A stretch of 64,000 nucleotides of DNA from Motiliproteus sp. SC1-56 (GCF_017309075.1 NZ_JAEMGS010000005.1:186001-250000), one strand, 5' to 3'. Positions 15,351 through 24,927 are shown, numbered from the stretch's first letter. Translations and numbers: made by a program. The notes: generated from the letters alone by a model not told the origin.

Positions 15351-18146
15351 ATGACCGTCCACGCGTCACGACTGACCCTGTTGATCCTGGCCCTGCTGCT
15401 GAGCGCCCTGTCGACAGCCCAAACCATTGTCCAGAGCCCCAATGACCCCCGGGTTTACGAAGCCTTCGTGCTGGACAACGGTCTCAAGGCGATGGTGATC
15501 TCCAACCCCGAGGCGGACAAGGCGGCGGTCAGCCTGGACGTGGGCGTGGGCAGCGGTGACGACCCAGAGACGTATCCCGGGCTGGCCCACTTCCTGGAGC
15601 ACATGCTGTTTCTGGGCACCGAGAAATACCCGGAAGCCGGTGCCTACCAGGACCACATCAGCCGCCACGGCGGTAACCACAACGCCTTTACCGCCCACGA
15701 CCGCACCAACTACTTCTTCGATGTTGACCAGGCTTATTTGCAACCGACCCTGGACCGCTTCGCCCAGTTTTTTATCGCCCCGCTGTTTACCCCCGAGTAC
15801 GTCGACCGGGAGCGTCACGCGGTGCACTCCGAGTACCAGTCCAAGCTAAAGGAAGACAGCCTAAGGGGCTACGCCGCCTTTCGCGCAGCCCTGAACCCCG
15901 ACCACCCCCTGGCCAAGTTCTCCGTCGGTAACCTCGAGACCCTGACCGATCGCCCCGACCGGCCGCTGCGCCAGGTGCTCATCGACTTTTACCAGCAACA
16001 CTACTCCGCCGACAACATGGCGGTGGTGGTGCTGGGACGCGAACCGGTGGAGACGCTGCGCGGGCTGGTAGAGAAGACCTTCGCCGCGGTGCCCAGCCGT
16101 CCCCTACCCGAGTCCCAAGCGCCGGCACCGCTGTTCACGCCCGGCGCCCTGCCCGCCGAGTTACAGATAGAGAGCCTGCGGGACATTCACCAGCTGAGCC
16201 TGAGCTTTCCGGTGCCGCCATCCTGGGATCACTACCGCAGCAAGCCCCTGCATTACCTGGGCTCACTGGTTGGCCACGAGGGCCAGGGGAGCCTGCTTGC
16301 CGAACTCAAGAACCGGGGCTGGGCTAACGGTCTGAGCGCCGGACCCGGGCTCAGCTACCCCGACTACGCCACCTTCTCGATCTCCATCGACCTTACCGAA
16401 GCCGGCTTTGGGCGCCGTGAGCAGGTGGTTTCACTGGTCTTCGACTACCTGCGCCTGATCAAGAAGGAAGGGATCAAGGCGAGGATCTTCGAGGAGGAGC
16501 GGCAGATCAACGAGACCGCCTTTCGCTTTCGGGAGATCAGCCGTGAGCTTTACTACGTGATGCAGCTGTCGGCGAACCTCAAGCGCTACCCCCGGGCGCA
16601 GGTGCTGCACGGGGACTACCTGTACGAACACTTTGACCCGGGCCTGTTACACCAGTACCTGGACCTCCTGCGCCCCGATAACCTGCTGCTCACGGTCACG
16701 GCCCAGAACCTGGACACGGACCGGCGTGCCCCCTGGTACGACACGCCGTACTCACTCAAGGCCGTTTCCCCGGAACGCCTTGAAGCCTGGGCAGGCGACC
16801 AGAGCGAAAGCGACCTGGCACTGCCCGCGCCCAACCCCTTCCTGCCCGAGGACTTCAGTATCAAGACCGGCCAGGCAAGTGCCAAACCGGTGATCCTTCG
16901 CGAGCAGCCGGGTTATCGGCTCTGGTTCCAGCAGGACAGCGAGTTTCAAACCCCCCGCGCCGATTTCTACTTTACCCTGCGCTCCCCCGTCGCCAATAAC
17001 AGTCCGCGCCATCACCTGCTGACCGACCTCTATACTCGGCTGGTAAAAGACCGCCTCAACAGCTTCCTCTACCCTGCTCAGCTGGCGGGATTCAGGGTCC
17101 AGGTTTATCCCCATATTCGCGGCTTCAGCGTGCGTATTTCCGGGTTCAGCGACAAGCAGTCACTGCTGCTTGAACGTATCGTCGGCACCCTGCGCGACCT
17201 AGCAGTGGACCCGGAGCGCCTGGCCATTCTCAAGGCGGACCTGCAACGAAGCCTCGAAAACAGTCGCAAGGACAAGCCCTATAACCAGGCGATCGAGGAG
17301 GTTTACCTGCGGCTGCTCAGCCCCCAGTGGTCCCTTGAGCAGAAGCTGGCGGCGCTGGCTGACATCGACGCCGCGGCCCTCAAGGACCACATCGCGGCCC
17401 TGTACAGCAAAGGCGAGGCCGAGGCCCTGGCCCATGGCAACCTGCTGCGCCGCCAGGCCCTGGCCCTCTCCGAGCCGCTGGAGCAAGTGCTCCTGGCCGG
17501 GGTTGAGCCTCTGGCGGTGGCCGAAGGTCAGGTACGACAGCTGGCCGCAGGCGAGCAGATTCACAACCTTGAGCTGGAGCACAACGATTCCGCCATCGCC
17601 TTCTACCTGCAGGGTCCCAATAAGAACCTGCAGACCCGCGCCCGCTACGGGCTGCTGGCCAAGGTCATCGCCTCTCCCTTCTATACCCAGCTGCGCACCG
17701 AGCAACAGCTGGGTTACGTGGTGTTCGCCTCGGCCATGCCGATTCTTGAGCACCCCGGCATCGCGATGGTGATCCAGTCCCCCCGCGCCACCGGCCAGCA
17801 GCTGCAGCAGGCGATTGAGACTTTTCTGGATGACCGGGGGCGTGAGCTCATCGCGGCCCTGGATGCGGAGGAAATGGAACAGTTCCGCCAGAGCCTGTTG
17901 GTCGAATTACTGCAGAAAGAACAGAAGCTGAGCGAGCGTACCAACCGCTACTGGCAGGAGATCGACCGCGGCTATACCGAATTTGACAGCCGCGAACGGC
18001 TGGCCGAGGCCATTAGCAGCACCGACAAGGACGCGCTCCTTGAGACCTACGATAACCTGACTCGGCGCCTCTTGGTGCGCTCCACCGGGCAGAGCCTGGC
18101 GGGCGGCCTGAGCGCCCAGCAGGAGCCCACGCCGGGCAGCAGCTGA
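15351..18146 (+). CDS. M16 (insulinase/pitrilysin) family zinc metallopeptidase, exported
   Basis: This 931-residue protein has a signal peptide of about 23 residues. The inverted zinc motif HFLEH lies at 80-84 (His80, catalytic Glu83, His84), with Glu161 in HSEY as the third ligand. The length and four-domain layout match protease III (PtrA), a periplasmic oligopeptidase. The late segment RTEQQLGYVVF (~782) is also a family hallmark. The ATG at 15351 follows GAGGAAGG with a good spacer, so it is preferred to the TTG at 15336. Confidence 0.93.
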   Translation: MTVHASRLTLLILALLLSALSTAQTIVQSPNDPRVYEAFVLDNGLKAMVISNPEADKAAVSLDVGVGSGDDPETYPGLAHFLEHMLFLGTEKYPEAGAYQDHISRHGGNHNAFTAHDRTNYFFDVDQAYLQPTLDRFAQFFIAPLFTPEYVDRERHAVHSEYQSKLKEDSLRGYAAFRAALNPDHPLAKFSVGNLETLTDRPDRPLRQVLIDFYQQHYSADNMAVVVLGREPVETLRGLVEKTFAAVPSRPLPESQAPAPLFTPGALPAELQIESLRDIHQLSLSFPVPPSWDHYRSKPLHYLGSLVGHEGQGSLLAELKNRGWANGLSAGPGLSYPDYATFSISIDLTEAGFGRREQVVSLVFDYLRLIKKEGIKARIFEEERQINETAFRFREISRELYYVMQLSANLKRYPRAQVLHGDYLYEHFDPGLLHQYLDLLRPDNLLLTVTAQNLDTDRRAPWYDTPYSLKAVSPERLEAWAGDQSESDLALPAPNPFLPEDFSIKTGQASAKPVILREQPGYRLWFQQDSEFQTPRADFYFTLRSPVANNSPRHHLLTDLYTRLVKDRLNSFLYPAQLAGFRVQVYPHIRGFSVRISGFSDKQSLLLERIVGTLRDLAVDPERLAILKADLQRSLENSRKDKPYNQAIEEVYLRLLSPQWSLEQKLAALADIDAAALKDHIAALYSKGEAEALAHGNLLRRQALALSEPLEQVLLAGVEPLAVAEGQVRQLAAGEQIHNLELEHNDSAIAFYLQGPNKNLQTRARYGLLAKVIASPFYTQLRTEQQLGYVVFASAMPILEHPGIAMVIQSPRATGQQLQQAIETFLDDRGRELIAALDAEEMEQFRQSLLVELLQKEQKLSERTNRYWQEIDRGYTEFDSRERLAEAISSTDKDALLETYDNLTRRLLVRSTGQSLAGGLSAQQEPTPGSS

Positions 18147-18158
18147 CATGCCAGGCGG

Positions 18159-18794
18159 TTATTGCCCGGGGCCTTGGGACCGGTAGATCCGCTCCTGCGC
18201 CGGGACCTGCGGGGTCATGCCGGGCGGGGGTGGCATCCCGCTGACCTGGCGAAAAATGCGCGATTCGGGGTGGGCGTCAGGCTGGCTGACCCGGTCCACT
18301 TCAATCACCACCGGCTCCGGTCCCGAGGCGGCCCCTGCAGGAATCACCGTCGCCGCGTCGACCCCGTACTCGGGACTGAAACCATCGGCCTGTACCTCCA
18401 CCATATCTTCAGAGTAGAGGTCCTGCGTGGGCTCTCCCGGCGCCGAGGGCATACGGCGAAGTACCCGCCCGTCGGGATCGGTGCCGGGCCTGCCGATCCG
18501 GTCCACCTCCACCACCACCGGATCCGGACCGGCTGAAGCCTGAGCCGGGATCACCGTCGCCGGGTCGGTCGCGTACTTCGGGCTGAAGCCATCGGGATAG
18601 ACTTCCACCATACCCTCGGAGTCCAGCGCCTGACTTCCCCTGCCCCGGTAAAGGGTGCGTCCGTCATTGCCGACGCTGCTGACCCCGTCGGCCGGCACCG
18701 CCAAGTAGGAAGGCGCGCGCTCCTGGGCCTGGGCCTGGCCCAGGACGCCGAACGATGCCAGAAGCAACAGGCTAAGGGGCTTGCGAATACGCAT
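18159..18794 (-). CDS. secreted protein with an internal duplication, function unknown
   Basis: This 211-residue protein has a clear signal peptide (ending AQA near residue 24). The mature part contains two copies of a segment at about 60-115 and 129-184, offset by 69 residues. Both contain MVEV, DGFSP-Y, D-ATVIPA, GP-PVV-EVDR and a R-(L/F)R ending. The C-terminus is Pro/Gln-rich. No known domain is recognised. It converges on the M16 peptidase gene with a 12-bp gap. Confidence 0.78.
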   Translation of the reverse strand: MRIRKPLSLLLLASFGVLGQAQAQERAPSYLAVPADGVSSVGNDGRTLYRGRGSQALDSEGMVEVYPDGFSPKYATDPATVIPAQASAGPDPVVVEVDRIGRPGTDPDGRVLRRMPSAPGEPTQDLYSEDMVEVQADGFSPEYGVDAATVIPAGAASGPEPVVIEVDRVSQPDAHPESRIFRQVSGMPPPPGMTPQVPAQERIYRSQGPGQ

Positions 18795-18816
18795 ATCAAG
18801 AATTCATGGCCGGGGT

Positions 18817-20253
18817 TCAGGCAGGGTAAATCGACTCGGCGTAAGCGGCAAGCTCCTGCAGAATCTCGAGTCGTTGCGGGGTGACGTCATCAGCGCTGCC
18901 CAACGCATTGAGGCGCTGGTAAAACTGCTCGAACCCCAGGCCCGCCTCGCCGGACATCAGCCGCTGCCGGCGGAAAGCCTCCCAGCGCTCATGCTCTTCC
19001 CCGGCTAGCAGGCTCGGATAGTTACGCGCCCGGTAGCGGAAAAACATCTCTTCGAGACGCCCGTCCTGAAACGCCGGTTCCAGGTGGGCAAGCTGTTCAG
19101 GGGGCGCCTGCCTCACCGCGTCCATCGCCGCCCGGTCAGCCGGCCCGAAAAAGCCGCCCCCGTAAAGCATCAGGTCGGGATCACTGGCCGGCTCAAAGCC
19201 GCTTTCTGAAAACACCAACCGCAGTTTGTCGGCCAGCCCCTGGGCCTGGCGCAACTGGGCCAGGTGGGCCCGGCACTGGGCCCCGGATATCTTCAGCCGC
19301 TCGGCCTCGTCGCCGGACAGCATGGCGGCGGGGGCGACCACCGGGCTGCGGTTGAGGTGGATCACCTTCAAGGGGATCCGCTCCACCCCCGCCGGCAGCT
19401 CCTCTCGCCGGGTATACAGGCGAGCCCGTATCTCCTCGGGGGAGAGTTCCAACAACGGGGCAGGGTCGTAGCGCAGGTCGTAGACAATCACCCCGTTGCG
19501 ATTGACCGGATGGCTGGCCAGGGGGGCGACCACCGCCGTATTCCCGTACTCGGCGGGGTAACGGGAGGAGACATGCAGCACCGGTTTGTAGCTGGACACA
19601 TCCAGCATTTTGGCCACCTGGCGCTTGTCCCGCAGCCGCAGGCAGTAGTCGTAAAGCTTGGGCTGCCGTTCGCGCAGCAGGCGCGCCAGGGCAATGGTCG
19701 CTTTAACGTCGGAGAGTGCGTCGTGAGCGTCACTGTGCTCGATACCGTTGGCGGCGGTCAGGTCCTCCAGGCGCAAACTGGGCGTGCCGTCGGCATGACT
19801 GGGCCAGGTGAGACCTTCCGGGCGCAACGCCCGCGCCAAGCGCATCACATCGATCAGGTCCCAGCGGCTGTTGCCGTTCTGCCACTCCCGCCCGTAGGGG
19901 TCGATAAAATTGCGGTAGAAACAGTGGCGGGTGACTTCATCGTCGAAACGGATACTGTTGTAACCCACCCCGCAGGTACCCGGCTGCGCCAGCTCAGCGT
20001 GAATGCGAGCGGCAAACTCAGCTTCGCAGACACCCTCGCGCAGGGCCTGCTGGGGGGTGATGCCGGTCACCAGGCACGCCTCGGGCTGCGGCAGAAAATC
20101 ATCGCTGGGTCGGCAGAAGATCACCAGCGGCTCGCCGACCGGGTTCAACGCCATGTCCGTCCGCAGGCCGGCAAACTGGACCGGGCGATCCCGTGCGGGG
20201 TCGGCGCCGAACGTTTCGTAATCGTGCCAATAGAAGGTGGGGGTCGCCGCCAT
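18817..20253 (-). CDS. sbcB: exodeoxyribonuclease I
   Basis: Exonuclease I degrades single-stranded DNA 3' to 5' and works in mismatch repair and recombination. The 478-residue protein has the DEDD exonuclease signature: HDYETFG at the N-terminus (Asp11, Glu13), GYNSIRFDDEV in the middle, and HDALSDV. The ExoI SH3-like and C-terminal domains follow. The ATG at 20253 has an AGGAG site. An upstream in-frame start at 20319 would add residues not seen in the family. Confidence 0.96.
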   Translation of the reverse strand: MAATPTFYWHDYETFGADPARDRPVQFAGLRTDMALNPVGEPLVIFCRPSDDFLPQPEACLVTGITPQQALREGVCEAEFAARIHAELAQPGTCGVGYNSIRFDDEVTRHCFYRNFIDPYGREWQNGNSRWDLIDVMRLARALRPEGLTWPSHADGTPSLRLEDLTAANGIEHSDAHDALSDVKATIALARLLRERQPKLYDYCLRLRDKRQVAKMLDVSSYKPVLHVSSRYPAEYGNTAVVAPLASHPVNRNGVIVYDLRYDPAPLLELSPEEIRARLYTRREELPAGVERIPLKVIHLNRSPVVAPAAMLSGDEAERLKISGAQCRAHLAQLRQAQGLADKLRLVFSESGFEPASDPDLMLYGGGFFGPADRAAMDAVRQAPPEQLAHLEPAFQDGRLEEMFFRYRARNYPSLLAGEEHERWEAFRRQRLMSGEAGLGFEQFYQRLNALGSADDVTPQRLEILQELAAYAESIYPA

Positions 20254-20346
20254 TGAACGCACTCCTGAGCGTAAAATCAGCGCCCATGATAAAACAACGC
20301 TCGGGCGCATAGAAATCACGCCCCCTGCAAGGACCGGGACTGCGGC

Positions 20347-20352
20347 TATAAT
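20347..20352 (+). promoter_or_regulatory. candidate -10 box for ychJ
   Basis: A perfect TATAAT lies 27 bases before the ychJ start codon. No good -35 element is seen at 16-18 bp, so this is only a candidate. Confidence 0.5.
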
Positions 20353-20378
20353 CGGTCGTAAATCGTTGGAGAATCCGT

Positions 20379-20879
20379 ATGTTGCATGACCAACAGACCA
20401 CTGAGCTACCCTGCCCCTGTGGCAGCGGAAAAGCCTACGCCCAGTGCTGTGAGCCGGCCATCGAAGGGGCGCGCCCCGCCGACACCGCCGAAGCCCTGAT
20501 GCGATCGCGCTACACCGCCTTCGTCCTGGAGCGCACCGACTACCTAGTGGAGACCACCCATCCGGATACCCGTGGCGATCTGACAGCCGAGGTGCTGCGC
20601 GAGCAGACGGCCGCCACCACCTGGCTGGGCCTGCATATTGATCGTCGCCGCGGCGGTAGCGCCACGGACGACGAAGGTGAGGTCCACTTTCAGGCTGATT
20701 TTTTTGAAGAAGGACAGCTTGGCGGCTTGCGCGAACGCTCGCGCTTTCGCCGCGAGAATGGCCGCTGGTTCTATCTCGACGGCGACGTGGAGAGCGTCCC
20801 CGCCCGCACCCAGCCCGGGCGCAACAGTCCCTGTCCCTGCGGCTCGGGACGCAAATTCAAACAGTGCTGCGCCCCCTGA
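20379..20879 (+). CDS. ychJ: YchJ-family protein with two SEC-C zinc motifs
   Basis: This 166-residue protein has an N-terminal SEC-C motif (CPCGSGKAYAQCC), the central NTF2-like YchJ domain with MRSRYTAFV, and a second SEC-C motif at the C-terminus (CPCGSGRKFKQCC). SEC-C motifs bind zinc and often mediate contacts with ribosome-associated or secretion proteins. The molecular role of YchJ is unknown. A GGAG site lies seven bases upstream of the ATG. Confidence 0.92.
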   Translation: MLHDQQTTELPCPCGSGKAYAQCCEPAIEGARPADTAEALMRSRYTAFVLERTDYLVETTHPDTRGDLTAEVLREQTAATTWLGLHIDRRRGGSATDDEGEVHFQADFFEEGQLGGLRERSRFRRENGRWFYLDGDVESVPARTQPGRNSPCPCGSGRKFKQCCAP

Positions 20880-20960
20880 ACCGAAAAACACCCTCGGGAA
20901 AAGCCCCGGCCTGACAACAGAAAAAGACAAATTATTCGGGCTTTTGCCGCCGATCTACGC

Positions 20961-20966
20961 TATACT
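20961..20966 (+). promoter_or_regulatory. weak candidate -10 box for deaD
   Basis: TATACT lies 37 bases before the deaD start in an AT-richer 123-bp gap. No convincing -35 element is seen. Confidence 0.35.
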
Positions 20967-21002
20967 CCGTCCCCTTTTCTCCCTCCCTCCAGGTTTTCTT
21001 AC

Positions 21003-22691
21003 ATGTCCGATCCCAGCGCCACCTTTGGCGAGCTGCAGCTGTGCCCGCAACTGCTCCAATCCCTGTCCGAACTTGGCTACGAGACCCCCTCCCCGGTCCA
21101 GGCCGCCTGTATTCCCCGCCTCCTCGCCGGCGCCGATGTGCTCGGCATGGCCCAGACGGGCACCGGTAAAACAGCCGCCTTCGCCCTTCCCCTGCTGCAG
21201 CGGGTTGACCTGAGCTTGAATCAGCCGCAGGTACTGGTGCTGACACCCACCCGCGAGCTGGCCATCCAGGTTGCCGAGGCGTTTCAGGCCTACGCCCGCC
21301 ACCTGCCGGGCTTTCACGTCCTGCCAATCTACGGCGGCCAGAGCTACCAGGTGCAGTTGCGCCAGCTGAGCCGCGGCCCGCAGGTGGTGGTCGGCACCCC
21401 CGGGCGGGTGATTGATCACCTGGGACGGGACCGCCTCAAGCTCGATCGCTTGCAGGCACTGGTGCTGGATGAAGCCGACGAAATGCTGCGCATGGGCTTT
21501 ATCGACGACGTCGAATCGATCATGGCGCAGACACCGGAAGGCCGCCAGACCGCCCTCTTTTCCGCCACCATGCCGGAACAGATCCGTCGCATCACCACGC
21601 AGTACATGAACAACCCCGAGGAGATCCGCATCGCCGCCAAGACCTCGACGGTGGCGAATATCGAGCAGCTGTGCTGGAAGGTGGAAGGGGTGAACAAACT
21701 CGATGCCCTCACCCGCATGCTGGAGACCGAGGACTACGACGGCGTCATCCTCTTCGCCCGTACCAAGACCGCCACCACAGAACTGGCGGAAAAGCTCGAG
21801 GCCAGGGGCTATGCCGCCGCCGCCCTCAACGGCGATATGAACCAGGCGCAACGGGAGCGTACCGTGAGCCGCCTCAAGGGGGGGCAGTTGGACATCCTGG
21901 TGGCCACCGACGTGGCCGCCCGTGGCCTGGACGTGGACCGGATCAGCCTGGTGATCAATTACGATATTCCCTACGACACCGAAGCCTATGTGCACCGGAT
22001 CGGTCGTACCGGACGCGCTGGCCGCCAGGGACGGGCAATTCTCTTTTACGCCCACCGGGAACGGCGCCTGCTGAAAGCGATCGAAAAAGCCACTCGGCAG
22101 CCGATCAATCCAATGCCGCTACCGAGCCGGGATCAGGTCACCCAGAAGCGTATCGCCAGCTTTCGCGATCGCGTGGTAGAGGTTTTCGGCGGCGAGTCCC
22201 TGCAGTTCTACCGGGATCTCAGCCACCAGCTGGCCGAAGAACTGAAACTCGAGCCCCAGGATCTAGCCGCCGCCCTGCTCTACCTAGCCCAGCAGGACAA
22301 ACCCCTGCAACTGCCGCCGGAAGCGGCAGCGCCAGAGAAACCGAAAAAACCGTCAAAGAAGGAGCGCAAGGACAACGGCAGCGACTCGGATGTGCCTTGG
22401 GAATCGTACCGTCTTGAGGTGGGGCGTAGCGACGGGGTCCAGGTCAAGCATATCGTGGGCGCCATCGCCAACGAGGCGGACCTGGACAGCCGCTACATCG
22501 GGCGCATCAAGCTGCATCAGAACTTCAGCACCGTGGACCTGCCCGAGGGGATGCCGCCCGAACTGCTGAAGCACCTGCAAGGGGTGCGCATCTGCGGCAA
22601 GCCGACAAAGCTGAAGCGGGACAAGGGCGCGGGCGGCGAGTACGACGAAGCCCCGCGGCGCAAACCCAAGAAGCGCGCGCTGAAATCCTGA
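21003..22691 (+). CDS. deaD: DEAD-box ATP-dependent RNA helicase
   Basis: This 562-residue helicase unwinds structured RNA and assists ribosome assembly and mRNA turnover, especially in the cold. The order is: Q motif (Phe8, Gln33), Walker A AQTGTGKT (50-57), PTRELA, DEAD (156-159), SAT (~188), and HRIGRTGRAGR (~331). A lysine-rich linker follows. The C-terminal DbpA-like RNA-binding domain (~480-545) includes HIVGAIANEADLD. This domain order is that of CsdA/DeaD, not RhlE or SrmB. Confidence 0.93.
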   Translation: MSDPSATFGELQLCPQLLQSLSELGYETPSPVQAACIPRLLAGADVLGMAQTGTGKTAAFALPLLQRVDLSLNQPQVLVLTPTRELAIQVAEAFQAYARHLPGFHVLPIYGGQSYQVQLRQLSRGPQVVVGTPGRVIDHLGRDRLKLDRLQALVLDEADEMLRMGFIDDVESIMAQTPEGRQTALFSATMPEQIRRITTQYMNNPEEIRIAAKTSTVANIEQLCWKVEGVNKLDALTRMLETEDYDGVILFARTKTATTELAEKLEARGYAAAALNGDMNQAQRERTVSRLKGGQLDILVATDVAARGLDVDRISLVINYDIPYDTEAYVHRIGRTGRAGRQGRAILFYAHRERRLLKAIEKATRQPINPMPLPSRDQVTQKRIASFRDRVVEVFGGESLQFYRDLSHQLAEELKLEPQDLAAALLYLAQQDKPLQLPPEAAAPEKPKKPSKKERKDNGSDSDVPWESYRLEVGRSDGVQVKHIVGAIANEADLDSRYIGRIKLHQNFSTVDLPEGMPPELLKHLQGVRICGKPTKLKRDKGAGGEYDEAPRRKPKKRALKS

Positions 22692-22711
22692 GGCCCGGGA
22701 TCCCGGGACGA

Positions 22712-23047
22712 TCAACGACAGAAGTAGTTGGTCACCCGGGGTTCATCGCCTTCAAGGTAACGGAAGGCATCGATGCACTGGGTATGCTGGTCGATCACGC
22801 CGTACATCAGCACCGAGGAGCCGAAGGTGCCCGGGATCGACATGGTAACCCGCGGCTCCCCGAGACTCTGCTTGACCTCGCGGACCGGCTTGCCGATCCA
22901 GTGCTCCTGCATCGCCTTTTCCCGGGCCTGACGGGCCTGGGTGAGGAAGTTGATTGAGTGGTAGTGATAACCGTGGGGCTTGACCTGTGGGGTCTCACAG
23001 GCCGCCAGCGGGATCACGAGCATCAGCAAAACGGCTAAACGCGGCAT
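22712..23047 (-). CDS. small lipoprotein, BamE-like fold suspected (paralogue 1)
   Basis: This 111-residue protein has a lipobox PLAAC at the end of the signal peptide. The mature part has WIGKPVREVKQSLGEP and a C-terminal VTNYFCR. The G-x(n)-EV-x(n)-LGEP pattern resembles the BamE/SmpA helix-turn-strand module, which is inference. Two cysteines (QCIDAF and YFCR) could pair. The second of two close ATGs (23047) is used because AAGGA lies too near the first (23053). A paralogue lies just upstream at 23246-23575. Confidence 0.75.
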   Translation of the reverse strand: MPRLAVLLMLVIPLAACETPQVKPHGYHYHSINFLTQARQAREKAMQEHWIGKPVREVKQSLGEPRVTMSIPGTFGSSVLMYGVIDQHTQCIDAFRYLEGDEPRVTNYFCR

Positions 23048-23245
23048 GGTCATTCCTTGACGTGCGGCGGTTGATAAATTGGGGAGACAACCCAGACACA
23101 ACGCACCCCTGCCGGCAGATCTCACACGATCTGTAGGTATTTTAGCAGCTCGTCCATAAAGCGCGTCAAGCAGACCCTGATTTTGTCCGCACCGAGTGCG
23201 GCGGAGGTTGGCGCGACCCGCTTACGCGGTCACGTTCGCCGGCGT

Positions 23246-23575
23246 TTAGCGACAGAAATAGTTGGTGACCGTCGGCGATGCACCGTGCGCCACGCGAAAG
23301 GCGTCGATGCAGTAAGAACCGGTATCCAGTACGCCGTAGACCATGACTGACGAGGTCCCGGTGCCCGGTATCTGCAGGATCATTTCCGGCTCGCCCAGCG
23401 AGGCCTCCACTTCGAAGATACTCTTTCCGATCCACGCTGCCTGCATACTCGCTTCCCGGTCAAGCCGCGCCTTCGCCCGGGGGTCCACCTTGATTGGTAC
23501 CGGGCCGCGCTCGGAGACGGCACAGCCATGGAGCAGCAAAGTCAGCACGGTGGACAGCAGCAGAAGCGGGTTCAT
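23246..23575 (-). CDS. small lipoprotein, BamE-like fold suspected (paralogue 2)
   Basis: This 109-residue protein has lipobox LLHGC. It shares with its neighbour at 22712-23047 the segments AxWIGK, EVxxSLGEP, IPGT, SSVxxYGV, CIDAFR and the exact C-terminal VTNYFCR. The N-terminal 40 residues differ. The two genes lie in tandem on the same strand about 200 bp apart, indicating an old duplication. Function is unknown, with an envelope location expected. Confidence 0.77.
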   Translation of the reverse strand: MNPLLLLSTVLTLLLHGCAVSERGPVPIKVDPRAKARLDREASMQAAWIGKSIFEVEASLGEPEMILQIPGTGTSSVMVYGVLDTGSYCIDAFRVAHGASPTVTNYFCR

Positions 23576-23697
23576 TCATTCGTCCCTGAAAGGTGGAAGG
23601 GGAGCGCGGCCGAGAAGAAGCCGTCCTATTCTATTCTCCCCACCCCGGGCTTTGAATATGATCCGCAGGCAGTTTTCTGCTTCAGGTCAATGAAGGG

Positions 23698-24171
23698 CTA
23701 ATTCTCAATCAGGATATACCCTTCCATGCCCTCATCCCGGTGACCGGGTACGCTGCAGTAGATCTCGTACTCCGCTGACTTTATCGGCACCAGGTAAAGG
23801 CTGGCGCTGCTGTTGGGCTTGAGTTCAAGGGAGTGAACATGGGGGGTGTTCACCACCACGCCGCCGATGGTGATCTGCTTGAATACCACGGAATGAAAAA
23901 ACTCGAGGTCCACCAGGTCGTGGGTGGCCCGGTCGCTGACATTGGTCAGCACCAGCTTGTAAGGCCGGTTGACCTTCAGGACCACCTCTTCCGGAGTGAA
24001 AACGTGGTCTTCAAGCAACATGGAGACGGTTTCGGCCTTCTCCCAGTCGATCCCCTCGGGCATCCAGTCCAGGGTCGGGGTTTCATGCCCCGCCTCTCCC
24101 CGGGCCAAGCCGCTGATGATCAACAGCAGCGCGGCCAGCCTGCCCGCAGAAAAAAGCCTTGGTCGGTTCAT
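23698..24171 (-). CDS. exported cupredoxin-domain protein
   Basis: This 157-residue protein has a signal peptide and a plastocyanin/azurin-like fold. Likely copper ligands are His84 (THDLVD), Cys139, His144 and Met149 in the CSVPGHRDEGM loop. This is the type 1 copper pattern, so periplasmic electron transfer or copper binding is expected. It follows trmH by 30 bp on the same strand and may be co-transcribed by readthrough. Confidence 0.88.
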   Translation of the reverse strand: MNRPRLFSAGRLAALLLIISGLARGEAGHETPTLDWMPEGIDWEKAETVSMLLEDHVFTPEEVVLKVNRPYKLVLTNVSDRATHDLVDLEFFHSVVFKQITIGGVVVNTPHVHSLELKPNSSASLYLVPIKSAEYEIYCSVPGHRDEGMEGYILIEN

Positions 24172-24201
24172 ACTCGAGTCCTTAAAAACCCATGAAAACA
24201 G

Positions 24202-24927
24202 TTAATCACCCATCGTAACAGGGCGCTTGAAGCAGCGCCTCGGCGCCCGCCCTTCCCTGACCGACTGGTGCCATTGCGCCGGCGCGACCAGCTGGCCAGT
24301 CTCATCCATAGGGGGGTAATCCAGGTGGTGGCGGTGGCAATAATCCGCCAGCCCCGGGTGACACCAGCGAAAGAGCGTATCTTGATAACGCGACGCCTCC
24401 AGCCGACAGTGCTCATAAAGCCCCGCCTGCTGGCGCTGACGCTGCACCTCGGCAAGAATGATACCCGCCGCCACCGACACATTGAGGGAGCCGACCATGC
24501 CCACCATCGGCACCAGGATATGGGCATCGGCCATTGCCGCACCTTCATCGCTCACCCCCCGCATTTCGGCACCCATTAGAATGGCGGTGGGGCCGGTATA
24601 GTCCAGCTCGCGAAAATCCCGCGCCCGGCCGGAGAAGTGGGCCGCGTAGATGCGCATCCCCTGCGCCCGCACCCGCGCCGCTGCACTGACAAAGTCCGGG
24701 TGCGAATTAACGTCCACCCAGCTGCCGCTGCCGCGGGCGGTCCCCCGGTAGTCCCGGTAGCCCTCCGCCGGCACGACGGCGTGGACCTCGGGCATGCCAA
24801 CAGCGTCCGCGGTACGGATCAGCGCGGAAAGGTTCTGCGGCTTGTTGACCTGGTCGGCGATCAGGGTCAGGTCGGGCTGGCGGCGCGCCAACACCTGATG
24901 AAACTTGGCGATGCGTTGCGGCGTCAT
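24202..24927 (-). CDS. trmH: tRNA (guanosine(18)-2'-O)-methyltransferase
   Basis: TrmH methylates the 2'-OH of G18 in the tRNA D-loop using SAM. The 241-residue SPOUT enzyme shows NKPQNLSALIRTADAVG at residues 28-44, ILMGAEMRGVS in the middle, and the C-terminal trefoil-knot segment VGSLNVSVAAGIIL. The C-terminal extension (~180-241) is like that of TrmH. It is divergent from pheA. Confidence 0.94.
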   Translation of the reverse strand: MTPQRIAKFHQVLARRQPDLTLIADQVNKPQNLSALIRTADAVGMPEVHAVVPAEGYRDYRGTARGSGSWVDVNSHPDFVSAAARVRAQGMRIYAAHFSGRARDFRELDYTGPTAILMGAEMRGVSDEGAAMADAHILVPMVGMVGSLNVSVAAGIILAEVQRQRQQAGLYEHCRLEASRYQDTLFRWCHPGLADYCHRHHLDYPPMDETGQLVAPAQWHQSVREGRAPRRCFKRPVTMGD

